Source: Mucilaginibacter_A sp964236465 (GTDB lineage Bacteria; Bacteroidota; Bacteroidia; Sphingobacteriales; Sphingobacteriaceae). From it: 64,000 nt of DNA. The stretch lies in the NCBI GenBank assembly GCA_964236465.1, contig CAXSBZ010000006.1:70633-134632 (forward strand). The letters are read 5' to 3'. The position numbers and the translations under genes are program-made. The notes under the pieces are model-generated. The model was not told where the DNA came from. It searched no databases and was given only the letters and a program-made list of their open reading frames with translations. Of the stretch, positions 45,424 through 54,043 are shown piece after piece (within the stretch, counting starts at the first letter, position 1; each line of letters begins with the position of its first letter).

Positions 45424-45625
45424 TGGCTTCGTCCCGGTCAAACTTAAAATTGCCCATATCAATACTGTTCGCTTTCCAAAAGTCAAAAGCTTTTTTAGTT
45501 TCAACTTGATCCGTTACTTTTTCTTCAATAGTGAAAGCAATAATTTCTACTTGCTTGCCAATAAACTCCTCGGGGAATTCAATAGTTTGCTTTGTATTGG
45601 TTGGTACAACAATTTGTCTAATCAT
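45413..45625 (-). CDS. Antitoxin of the PIN pair
   Basis: About 70 residues from the ATG at 45625 (MIRQIVVPTNTKQTIEFPEEFIGKQVEIIAF...). The beta-rich start with VPTNTKQTIEFPEEFIGKQVE resembles the Bacteroidota antitoxins paired with PIN proteins. Its C-terminal half is acidic and probably wraps the toxin. Translationally coupled to the toxin gene by an 11-bp overlap. Confidence 0.8.
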   Translation of the reverse strand: MIRQIVVPTNTKQTIEFPEEFIGKQVEIIAFTIEEKVTDQVETKKAFDFWKANSIDMGNFKFDRDEANEC

Positions 45626-45673
45626 ACAATTGCCTTTTCTCAAATATACAAATAACACATTAAATTAAATACC

Positions 45674-48055
45674 ATGTTCAAAAACTACCTCAAAACCGCC
45701 ATCCGAAGCTTTAAAAAAAACAAGGTTTACAGTTTGCTCAATGTATTTGGTTTGGCCATCGGCATTGCCTGCGCGGCCCTTATTTTTTTATGGGTGGAAG
45801 ACGAGGTGAACTGGGACAAATTCAACCTGAAAAAAGACAACCTGTATTTAATCCGCGAGAACCAGAAGTACGATACTTATGTGGCTACTTTCGGCTCAAC
45901 ACCCGGAGTGATGGGGCCGGCAATACAGGTAGAAATCCCTGGCGTTGCCAATACCTGCCGGGTATATGATGAAGATGCAACGCTTTTTTCTATTGGTGAT
46001 AAAAATATGTATGCTGGCGGCATATATTCAGACCCGTCTTTGTTCAGCATGTTTACTTTGCCCTTTGTACAAGGCAACCTCAAAGCAGCTTTTGCCCAGC
46101 AGTATTCCTTGGTCATTACCCAAAAAGCAGCAAAGAAATTTTTCGGAAATGAAAAAAACGTGGTTGGCAAAACAGTACGGATTGACAACAAACAGGATTA
46201 TGTAATTACCGGCGTATTAAAAGACCTGCCGGAAAATTCCACTTTACAATTTGAATGGGCAGCGCCTTTTAAAGTCATTTACGATCAAAGCCCATGGTTG
46301 CATACTTGGGGCAATAACACTCTAACCACTTATGTTGAATTAAAACCAGGCGTAGACCCGGCATCGGTAAATAAGCAATTATACAATTTCATTCAGCAAC
46401 GAGAGCCGAAAGCCAATGCCCGTCCGTTTTTATGGAACATGGGCCAATGGCATTTATACGATGACTTTGAAAACGGTAAAGCAACCGGCGGCGGACAAAT
46501 ACAGTACGTTCATTTATTTTCCATTATCGCCTGGATTATCCTGCTGATCGCCTGCATCAACTTTATGAACCTGGCTACCGCGCGAAGCGAAAAACGGGCA
46601 CAGGAAGTTGGTGTACGGAAAGTGTTGGGTGCCTTAAAACGAAGTCTAATTACACAGTTTATTGCCGAAGCTTTGTTGATGGCTTTGCTGGCAGCCATAG
46701 TTGCTGTTGTGATTACAGCGTTGGTGTTGCCGGCGTTTAACAATCTGGTGCAAAAACAGCTTTCCTTAGGTTTTAACCAACCTGCACACCTTGCTGCATT
46801 GTTGTTGATAACGCTGGTTTGCGGATTGGTAGCAGGCAGTTATCCTTCTTTATATTTATCATCTTTCAACCCGGTAGCTGTTTTAAAAGGCGTGAAGCTG
46901 AAAGACGGCAGTGCTTCTTTTATCCGCAAAAGTTTAGTGGTTTTGCAGTTTACCATCTCGATTGTATTGATTATCAGCACCATTATTATTTACCAGCAAA
47001 TTCAGCATGTAAAAAGCAGGCAATTGGGTTTCAACAAAAACAACCTGATCGAAGCAGATGCGCAAGGCGACAGGGCAAAATACTATGATGCACTTAAACA
47101 GGACTTATTGAAAACCGGGATGGTAGAAAACGTTGCTTTATCTGATCATTCCACACTTCGCGGCGGCAACAATACAAGCAGTTATACCTGGCAGGGCAAA
47201 ATATTGGGTGCCGAAATACTGATATCTAACCGCAACGTTACACCGGAATTTATTGGCACTTCACAATTAAAACTTTTAGAAGGCAGGGATTTTATTTCGA
47301 CGGATTCTGTTACTTCAAAAAAAGAAAATGTGATCATTACCCAATCCTTGGAGAAATTAATGGGCAATAACAGTGCTTTGGGCAAAACATTATGGGGTGT
47401 CGGCGATACCAGCGGAACAAAATTAACGGTTGTAGGCGTTGTGAACGATTACGTTTACGGTAACATGTACGGCAAGCCAGATCCGGTTTTGTTTTCTGCA
47501 ACTTCTCCGGAACATGCCAATAAAATGTACCTGCGCCTCAAACCGCAAAGCAACATCGAACAAGCTTTGGCCAGGATTGAAGCGGCAATGAAAAAGAACA
47601 ATCCGGCTTATCCGTTCAACTACAAGTTTGTGGACGAGCAGTTTAACCAAATGTTCATCAGCGAAACGTTGATCAGCAAATTGTCCCGCGTATTTGCAGC
47701 GTTGGCCATCCTGATTTCCTGCCTGGGCTTGTTTGGATTGTCTGCTTATACCGCCGAAAAAAGGACAAAAGAAATCGGAATCAGAAAAGTTTTGGGCGCA
47801 AGTGTAACCGGGATTGCTGGTTTGTTGTCTAAAGATTTCTTAAAACTGGTCGGTTTATCCTGCCTGCTGTCTTTCCCTTTGGCCTGGTGGATGATGCACA
47901 ACTGGCTGCAAGGTTACCAATATCGGATAGCAATCAACTGGTGGATATTTTTAATTGCAGGTGCTGTTGCCATTTTGATTGCTTTGGCCACCGTTAGTTT
48001 TCAAGCGATAAAAGCAGCATTGGCCAATCCGGTGAAGAGTTTGAGGGCGGAATAA
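45674..48055 (+). CDS. MacB/FtsX-type ABC transporter permease 7
   Basis: 793 residues, start MFKNYLKTAIRSFKKNKVY. Motifs RAQEVGVRKVLGA and RTKEIGIRKVLGA. Its start lies only 48 bp from the divergent antitoxin start, so it must be driven from within that gap or by read-through. Ends LRAE instead of LRSE, a change shared only with permease 8. Confidence 0.93.
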   Translation: MFKNYLKTAIRSFKKNKVYSLLNVFGLAIGIACAALIFLWVEDEVNWDKFNLKKDNLYLIRENQKYDTYVATFGSTPGVMGPAIQVEIPGVANTCRVYDEDATLFSIGDKNMYAGGIYSDPSLFSMFTLPFVQGNLKAAFAQQYSLVITQKAAKKFFGNEKNVVGKTVRIDNKQDYVITGVLKDLPENSTLQFEWAAPFKVIYDQSPWLHTWGNNTLTTYVELKPGVDPASVNKQLYNFIQQREPKANARPFLWNMGQWHLYDDFENGKATGGGQIQYVHLFSIIAWIILLIACINFMNLATARSEKRAQEVGVRKVLGALKRSLITQFIAEALLMALLAAIVAVVITALVLPAFNNLVQKQLSLGFNQPAHLAALLLITLVCGLVAGSYPSLYLSSFNPVAVLKGVKLKDGSASFIRKSLVVLQFTISIVLIISTIIIYQQIQHVKSRQLGFNKNNLIEADAQGDRAKYYDALKQDLLKTGMVENVALSDHSTLRGGNNTSSYTWQGKILGAEILISNRNVTPEFIGTSQLKLLEGRDFISTDSVTSKKENVIITQSLEKLMGNNSALGKTLWGVGDTSGTKLTVVGVVNDYVYGNMYGKPDPVLFSATSPEHANKMYLRLKPQSNIEQALARIEAAMKKNNPAYPFNYKFVDEQFNQMFISETLISKLSRVFAALAILISCLGLFGLSAYTAEKRTKEIGIRKVLGASVTGIAGLLSKDFLKLVGLSCLLSFPLAWWMMHNWLQGYQYRIAINWWIFLIAGAVAILIALATVSFQAIKAALANPVKSLRAE

Positions 48056-48472
48056 GCTATCAGCAATCAGCTTTCAGTTATCAGCTATTTGCAAGTTTGA
48101 TACCTGAAATCTCAAATCGAGATACCAAATAACAAACTATTTAGGAAGCTGAAAGCCGATTGCTGACAGCTAGAAGCCTCTTCACAAAAAAGGGCTTTTG
48201 CAGGGCAAACCATAAAAGTCTCCAACTTTGGTTCCTCCCCTTTGGGGAGGTTAGGTGGGGCTAAAAAACTATCGATAAAAGAAGCATCAGGAAAAAAGCT
48301 ATCAGCAATCAGCTTTCGGCTATCAGCGATTTGCAAGTTTCATACCTAAAACTTCTTATTAAAATAACAAATTATACAAAAAGCTGAAGGCTGATTGCTA
48401 ACAGCTAAAACCTAAATAACAAACTATAAAAGAAGCTGAAAGCCGATTGCCGACAGCTAAAAGCTTAAAAAA
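48056..48472. repeat. Repeat-rich spacer, no gene
   Basis: Contains several copies of AGCTGAAAGCCGATTGCTGA / ATCAGCAATCAGCTTTC (both orientations), a GGCTTTTG...CCTCCCCTTTGGGGAGG hairpin (48230-48252), and motif copies at 48276 and 48426. No supported open frame. The repeated units suggest build-up by successive short duplications. Confidence 0.7.
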
Positions 48473-50884
48473 ATGTTTAAAAACTACATCAAAATTGCTT
48501 ACCGGAACTTTTGGAGAAACAAAAGTTTTGCTGCCATTAATATCTTCGGACTGGCTATTGGCATTGCCGTGTGCTTTATTATCCTGCTTTTTGTGCAGGA
48601 CGAGCTGGGTTACGACCGTTTTAACACCAACGCCAACCGTATTTTCCGGGTTGTTTTTAAAGCCGATATTAATGGCGGAAAGATTTTTGAAGCCATGGTA
48701 ATGCCGCCGACTGCGCAAACTTTAAAAAACGATTACCCGGAAGTGGAAGAAGCTACACGGCTGCGCGATATGGGCAAACCAAAAGTTACCTTCGGCAACA
48801 AAGTTTTTAAAGAGGGGACTTTTGCTTTTGCCGATGCCAATATCTTCAAAGTGTTTACGCTTCCATTGATAAAAGGCGATGCAAAAACAGCATTGCTTCA
48901 AACCAATTCAGTTGTCATTACCGCGGAAATGGCAAAGAAATATTTTGGCGGAGAAGAACCTATCGGCAAAGTGCTTACTTTAAACAACAACAAATTGTAT
49001 AAAGTAACCGGCGTGATTGCCCCAATTCCAACCAATTCACATTTTCATTTTGATCTATTTGGTTCGATGCAAAGTTTGCCCGACGCAAAAGATCCCAACT
49101 GGATGTCTTCTAACTATTTTACATACCTGTTATTGAAAGATGGTTACGATTATAAAAAATTAGAAGCTAAAATGCCGGCCTTGATAGAAAAATACATGGG
49201 CCCACAAATTGTACAAACTTTGGGCATGACTTTATCACAATTTCGTACCAAAGGCAACAGTCTTGGTTTTGCTTTGCAGCCTTTAACTGATATTCATTTG
49301 CGTTCCAACAGCAATTACGAATTGGAGCCGGGCGGCGATATCAAGTACGTTTATATTTTTAGCGCCATCGCTGTTTTTGTATTGCTGATTGCCTGCATCA
49401 ATTTCATCAACCTTTCTACCGCAAGCGCATCCAAACGGGCCAAAGAAGTTGGCGTCCGCAAGGTAATGGGTTCTGATAAAACCGAACTAATTAAACAGTT
49501 TTTGCTGGAGTCTGTCCTGCTCACTTTTATTGCTTTGTTTATCGCCTTTTTATTGGTGCAACTGGCCTTGCCGGTTTTCAACCAGCTTTCGGGCAAAAGT
49601 TTAAGTTTGAGTTATGCCCTGAAACCCTGGGCGGCTTTTATCGGAATGGGTTTGTTCGTAGGTGTTTTGGCTGGAATTTATCCGGCGTTTTACCTGTCTT
49701 CCTTGAAACCAATTTCGATCATCAAAGGGAAATTGGGCACGGCCAACAAAAGCATGGGTTTGCGTAGTGGTTTGGTGGTTTTTCAATTCTTTATTTCGGT
49801 CAGCCTGATCATCAGCACGTTGGTGGTTTATCAGCAAATGCAATTTATCCACAACAAAAAATTAGGTTACAACAAAGAACAATTGCTGGTGCTGCCCAAC
49901 TCCGGGGCTTTAGGAAAAAACGAGCAGCTTTTTAAAGAGGAAATGTTGAAAGACCCACGTGTGGTCAATGCCACGGTTTCTGGTTATAAACCTGCCGGGC
50001 CAACCAACAACAATAATTCGTTGGCTTATCCCGAAGGCAAGGAAAACCAGATGATGAAAACTTTGCGCTACGATGTGGACGAACAATACCTTCCAACATT
50101 TGAGATGCAACTGGCTGCCGGAAGAAATTTTTCAAAAGCATTTGCAACAGATTCTTCTGCGATCATCGTTAATGAAGCAGCCGTAAAAGCTTTCGGATTA
50201 ACCAATAAAAGCATCGGGCAAAGCATCACTTGGGCAACAGGCCATACAGGCGAAAAGGTGAATTATCATATCATTGGTGTGGTAAAAGATTTCAATTTTA
50301 AGTCGTTGCACGAACAGGTAACACCTTTGTTAATGGTGCTGAACCCGGGATCCGGGTTGATTTTTAAAGTAAGGACGGGCGATGTTTCCGGTTTGCTCAA
50401 AACCATGAAACAGCAATGGGAAAAGTTTAATGTAGATGAACCTTTCACTTATTCTTTTATGGACGAGCTGTACAACAAAACTTATTCGGCCGAAGAAAAA
50501 ACCGGAAAAATCCTGAACATTTTTACCTCGTTGACCATTTTTGTTGCCTGCCTCGGTTTGTTTGGCTTGGCTATTTACACCACCGAACAACGAACGAAAG
50601 AAATCGGCATCCGCAAAGTTTTAGGCGCAAGTGTTTTGCAGATAACAAACATGCTTTCCAAAGATTTTTTAAAATTGGTGCTGATTGCCTGCGTTATTGC
50701 TTTCCCACTTTCCTACTGGCTGATGCAAAAATGGCTGCAGGATTTTGCCTACCGCATCCAAATCGGTTGGTGGGTTTTTGCTTTGGCTGCGCTGATTGCT
50801 TTGGTAATTGCTTTGGCCACCGTCAGTTTTCAGGCGGTAAAAGCAGCATTGGCCAATCCGGTAAAGAGTTTGAGGGCGGAATAA
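48473..50884 (+). CDS. MacB/FtsX-type ABC transporter permease 8
   Basis: 803 residues, start MFKNYIKIAYRNFWRNKSF. Motifs RAKEVGVRKVMGS and RTKEIGIRKVLGA. Shares the LRAE ending and GGGCGGAATAA stop context with permease 7, which suggests that the two are a recent pair or exchanged 3' ends. Complete. Confidence 0.93.
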   Translation: MFKNYIKIAYRNFWRNKSFAAINIFGLAIGIAVCFIILLFVQDELGYDRFNTNANRIFRVVFKADINGGKIFEAMVMPPTAQTLKNDYPEVEEATRLRDMGKPKVTFGNKVFKEGTFAFADANIFKVFTLPLIKGDAKTALLQTNSVVITAEMAKKYFGGEEPIGKVLTLNNNKLYKVTGVIAPIPTNSHFHFDLFGSMQSLPDAKDPNWMSSNYFTYLLLKDGYDYKKLEAKMPALIEKYMGPQIVQTLGMTLSQFRTKGNSLGFALQPLTDIHLRSNSNYELEPGGDIKYVYIFSAIAVFVLLIACINFINLSTASASKRAKEVGVRKVMGSDKTELIKQFLLESVLLTFIALFIAFLLVQLALPVFNQLSGKSLSLSYALKPWAAFIGMGLFVGVLAGIYPAFYLSSLKPISIIKGKLGTANKSMGLRSGLVVFQFFISVSLIISTLVVYQQMQFIHNKKLGYNKEQLLVLPNSGALGKNEQLFKEEMLKDPRVVNATVSGYKPAGPTNNNNSLAYPEGKENQMMKTLRYDVDEQYLPTFEMQLAAGRNFSKAFATDSSAIIVNEAAVKAFGLTNKSIGQSITWATGHTGEKVNYHIIGVVKDFNFKSLHEQVTPLLMVLNPGSGLIFKVRTGDVSGLLKTMKQQWEKFNVDEPFTYSFMDELYNKTYSAEEKTGKILNIFTSLTIFVACLGLFGLAIYTTEQRTKEIGIRKVLGASVLQITNMLSKDFLKLVLIACVIAFPLSYWLMQKWLQDFAYRIQIGWWVFALAALIALVIALATVSFQAVKAALANPVKSLRAE

Positions 50885-51144
50885 GCTGTTAGCAATCAGC
50901 TTTCAGTTATCAGTGATTTGCAAGTTTGATACCTAGTACCTCTAATTCCAAAAAGCCTTACCAAACCCTCTCCAAAAGAGAGGGCTTTTGCATAGCGGAT
51001 AGAAAAGGCCTGCGCTTGGGTTCCTCCCCTTTGGGGCGGAAAAAGTATCGATAAAAGAAGCATGAGGTTTAAGGTATGAGATTATTGATATGGGCAGTTT
51101 GCATAGTCTCGTGCCTCATACCTCAAACCCCGCACCTCCTTCCC

Positions 51145-51183
51145 TGCCCATTACCGTACACTTACTTGTAACGAAACCGGACA
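51145..51183 (+). promoter_or_regulatory. Paired dyads (candidate NtrC-type UAS), site C
   Basis: TGCCCATTACCGTACA (51145-51160) and TGTAACGAAACCGGACA (51167-51183), 22 bp apart start to start, with the conserved right halves CGTACA and CCGGACA. Confidence 0.6.
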
Positions 51184-51235
51184 TCAGCCCAACTCTCCTA
51201 TCCGTACTTCTTTTATAATCAAATAGTTAGTACTT

Positions 51236-51250
51236 TGGTACGACTGATGT
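51236..51250 (+). promoter_or_regulatory. Sigma-54-like promoter of the DUF4097 gene
   Basis: TGGTACGACTGATGT keeps GG and, 11 bases later, the G of the -12 box. The GG is 54 bp after the second dyad of site C. The match to TTGCA is poor, so confidence is limited. Confidence 0.4.
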
Positions 51251-51387
51251 ACGATATAACTTGCAGTAGGAGTACTGTTGTTCTTTAGTTAAATTTCAAT
51301 GTTAAGTGAAGCCTGAAACCCCCTCCTTTTTTGGGAGGGGACAAAGGTGAAAAGCAAATCTCGTAATCCCCTAAAACCAAATACTAT

Positions 51388-52428
51388 ATGAAAACTTTTA
51401 AAACCACTTTCGTTTTGTTCCTGCTTGGCCAGGCTTTGGCAACTTCGGCACAAAACAACAACCAACAGCCTTATTTAAACAAACCGTTTGCCAATGCGGC
51501 CATCAAAAATGTGAATGTAAAAACTTCCGGCGGCAGCATTATGGTGAGCGGCGGAAATGCTTCAGATGCTCATGTTGAGGTTTACATCAACGCCAACAAC
51601 AACAACCAAGACCTCTCGAAAGAAGAGCTGGTCGAGGATTTAAAGAATTATGACTTAAATATTTCTTTAAACGGCAATGAGCTGGAAGTATCAGCAAAAG
51701 CTAAAAACAATTTCAACTTCAACTGGAAAAAATCGTTGAGCATTTCCTTTAAAATTTATGTGCCAAAAGAAGTATCAACGAATTTAACCACGAGCGGCGG
51801 CAGCATCAAGCTAAGCAATTTAAACGGTGAGCAAAACTTTACTACGAGCGGCGGCAGTTTAAACATTGACCAGTTGAATGGCCTGGTAAAAGGGCGTACT
51901 TCCGGCGGTTCTATCAACGTAACCAATTCAAAAAGCAACATTGATTTGCGCACCAGTGGCGGCAGTATTACCGCGGCGGATTGCCAGGGAACGATCAGCC
52001 TAAGCACTTCCGGCGGCTCTTTGCATTTGGCCAACCTCAACGGGACGATCAACGCCCGGACCAGCGGCGGCGGCATCACCGGCGACCATATTTCGGGCGA
52101 ACTAATTACCGGCACTTCCGGCGGTAGCATCAACTTAACCGAAATGGCCTGTAGTTTGGAAACCTCGACCAGTGCCGGCAGCACACACGTACAGATGGAA
52201 AAACTGGGCAAGTACATCAAAATTAACGGCAGCGTTGGCCATGTGGATTTGCAGCTACCAAGCGGCAAAGGTTTAGATTTGGACTTGCACGGAAACCGCA
52301 TCAGCACCAACGTAACCAGCAATTTTAACGGCGAAAAAGACGATAGCCGAATGGTAGGCAAACTGAACGGCGGCGGCATCCCGGTTACGGTGAGCACGAG
52401 TATTGGCGGGATTAATGTGAGGATGTAG
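51388..52428 (+). CDS. Secreted DUF4097-type beta-helix protein
   Basis: 346 residues with a signal peptide (MKTFKTTFVLFLLGQALATSAQ). The mature part has nine or so repeats of TSGGSI/TSGGSL spaced by about 15-20 residues, each adding a beta strand as in DUF4097/GIN-type adhesin heads (KTSGGSIMVSGG ... RTSGGSITAADC). It should fold as a beta-helix in the periplasm or at the surface. It has its own dyad-type promoter, so it is likely co-regulated with the transporters. Ligand unknown. Confidence 0.85.
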   Translation: MKTFKTTFVLFLLGQALATSAQNNNQQPYLNKPFANAAIKNVNVKTSGGSIMVSGGNASDAHVEVYINANNNNQDLSKEELVEDLKNYDLNISLNGNELEVSAKAKNNFNFNWKKSLSISFKIYVPKEVSTNLTTSGGSIKLSNLNGEQNFTTSGGSLNIDQLNGLVKGRTSGGSINVTNSKSNIDLRTSGGSITAADCQGTISLSTSGGSLHLANLNGTINARTSGGGITGDHISGELITGTSGGSINLTEMACSLETSTSAGSTHVQMEKLGKYIKINGSVGHVDLQLPSGKGLDLDLHGNRISTNVTSNFNGEKDDSRMVGKLNGGGIPVTVSTSIGGINVRM

Positions 52429-52520
52429 GTGCGGGGTGTGAGGTATGAGGCTTTAAGCGACTTGCAAAGCCTCGTGCCTCAAACCTCTAATCTAAAAAAG
52501 TACCGATAAAAGAAGCATCC
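52429..52520. repeat. Spacer with GAGGT-type hairpin and dispersed motif
   Basis: GGTGTGAGGTATGAGGCTTT ... TTGCAAAGCCTCGTGCC, AAACCTC, then GTACCGATAAAAGAAGCATCC: the same series as in the permease spacers although the flanking gene is not a permease. Confidence 0.65.
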
Positions 52521-52521
52521 G

Positions 52522-52934
52522 CTAAAAACTTGACAAAAAATCAGCAGCGTTTAAAATAGGGATGCCACGAAACGGATGCAGGACAAGCAAATCTTTATCG
52601 CCGGTAATGATACAAGAGGCATTTGCAGAAATGGCCAGTTCAAAAAATTTATTGTCTTTAGGGTCCCGGCAATCCGTGATAATTGAATCAGGTGTGAACA
52701 GTTTTGAATTGGCTTCCAATCTATTTAATATAGACCAACACTCCTCATGCCTAAAAAATATCTATCAAATTTTTTACGGAACAATACCTCAGTAAACTCC
52801 TCAAAAGTGCTTTGTGAAACTGCAATAGTTCCTATGGCAATAGCTTTATCTATTGCCTTGCTATTTGTAGAGTTTTTGATAAGTGCCGAGCTGATTGATG
52901 CGTTTGTGTCAAAAACAAAAAAATCAGTCTTCAT
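52522..52934 (-). pseudogene. PIN-domain toxin split by a frameshift
   Basis: The N-terminal half (52725-52934, FFVFDTNASISSAL ... FRKKFDRYF) and the C-terminal half (52522-52719, EANSKLFTPDSIITDCRDPKDNKFFELAI ... IITGDKDLL) together form one PIN protein of the TIGR00305 type. They are in different frames. Adding one A to the run of six A at 52753-52758 joins them as DRYFFRHEECWSILNRLEAN. Either a real inactivating or phase-variable slip, or a homopolymer sequencing error. Confidence 0.85.
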
Positions 52935-53154
52935 CTTTCAAGATGTCGTTCAATATCTCTTCTGTCAGGCCGCGCTCCTCCATTGTATTTCTTATTTCAT
53001 CAAGGAATTGCTTAAATTCCTCTTTTGGATCAGCCATCAACTCTTTGGCCAACCTAATATTTATTTGCTGAGATACTTTATTCTTTGTCTGTTGCGAAGC
53101 AAACCGCCATTTTTTCGCCGTCGCGTCTTCCACTTCAATTACAATCCGTTCCAT
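52924..53154 (-). CDS. Antitoxin of the split PIN pair
   Basis: About 76 residues from the ATG at 53154 (MERIVIEVEDATAKKWRFASQQTKNKVSQQINIRLAKEL...), an N-terminal DNA-binding-like beta-helix-helix start and an acidic C-terminus (EERGLTEEILNDILKDED) that would bind the toxin. It overlaps the toxin start by 11 bp, the same overlap as in the pair at 45.4 kb. If the toxin frameshift is real, this antitoxin is left as a solitary gene. Confidence 0.8.
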   Translation of the reverse strand: MERIVIEVEDATAKKWRFASQQTKNKVSQQINIRLAKELMADPKEEFKQFLDEIRNTMEERGLTEEILNDILKDED

Positions 53155-53305
53155 TTTTGAATGATTAGAATTACAAGCCAAATTTACAAAAATTAAGGTT
53201 TGATAATTTTCGTCAATAAAATACTTTCCAACTATACAAATGCTGAAAGCCGATTGCTAACTGCTAACAGCCTGTTGCCCATACTTCTTTTACCACCTAA
53301 AAACC

Positions 53306-53344
53306 TGTATCACAACAGTACACAAATTGTATCGTTTCCGAACG
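53306..53344 (+). promoter_or_regulatory. Paired dyads (candidate NtrC-type UAS), site B
   Basis: TGTATCACAACAGTACA (53306-53322) and TGTATCGTTTCCGAACG (53328-53344), 22 bp apart start to start, right halves AGTACA and CCGAACG. Confidence 0.6.
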
Positions 53345-53397
53345 GATTAAACAGTGTAAATTATTGTAAATATCTAATAAACAATTAATTACTTCAA

Positions 53398-53412
53398 CGG
53401 CACAGATTTGAT
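53398..53412 (+). promoter_or_regulatory. Sigma-54-like promoter of the secreted repeat gene
   Basis: CGGCACAGATTTGAT shares GGCACAG-N-TTTG with the adaptor promoter at 35039, and the GG lies 55 bp after the second dyad in both. The gene starts 26 bp further on. Confidence 0.5.
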
Positions 53413-53437
53413 ACAGGATCAACAAAAAACCAACATT

Positions 53438-53953
53438 ATGAAAACATTAACCATACTTCTTTTATCAACCTTTTCTTTGTGTGCCGCAGCGCAAAGCCGG
53501 AAAACTACTTCAAAATCAGAAACCAAAGTTATCGTCAAAGACAACGACGGCAAAAACTTGTATCTCAGCATCCACAGCAACAAAGGCGGAAAGGCCGTCA
53601 ACTACGAACATACTTTCAACGTGCAGGGCATTAACCAGCAGCAAAAAGACGCCCTGGTTAAAAAAATAGCTGATTCCTTGGGCGTTTCCCAACCACCGCC
53701 ACCACCGGCAGCACCAGCACCGCCTGCACCGCGCGGGATGACGAAGGCATTAACTTCAACCCAAACCAATACTTCCACATCTGCTATCAAATAAAGTGTA
53801 AAAGATGATGGTAAAACTTTGCACCTTACGATCAACAGCAACAAAGCCGGAAAGGAAGTGAATTACGAGCATACTTATGCCGTTGCAGGCATGAGCAAGC
53901 AGCAAAAAGAGGCATTGGTAAAACATATTACGGATTCATTGCAGGTAAAGTAA
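53438..53953 (+). pseudogene. Secreted two-repeat protein interrupted by an in-frame stop
   Basis: From ATG 53438 a signal peptide (MKTLTILLLSTFSLCAAAQS) leads into a first unit VIVKDNDGKNLYLSIHSNK ... HTFNVQGINQQQKDALVKKIADSL, then a Pro/Ala-rich linker and a TAA at 53792. In the same frame a second unit follows, SVKDDGKTLHLTINSNK ... YEHTYAVAGMSKQQKEALVKHITDSLQVK, with its own stop at 53951. The two units are clear tandem duplicates, so the TAA is probably a nonsense mutation; the first part alone is still a plausible 118-residue secreted protein. Family unknown. Confidence 0.75.
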
Positions 53954-54043
53954 ATTATTGATTATCAATATATTACTGATACTGATACCAAATTTTATCC
54001 GGTAAAAGAAGCCTATTACAATCAAAAGAAAACTCAAAATCCT

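Larger units (their letters stand above)
50885..51387. other. Long spacer and regulatory region before the DUF4097 gene
   Basis: 503 bp without a gene. First half: AGCAATCAGCTTTCAG repeat, CCCTCTCCAAAAGAGAGGG hairpin, motif at 51052 and a GAGGT-type hairpin. Second half: paired dyads of site C, motif variant at 51205, a sigma-54-like GG element at 51237 and a CCCCTCC/GGGAGGGG hairpin at 51318-51340. Confidence 0.6.
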
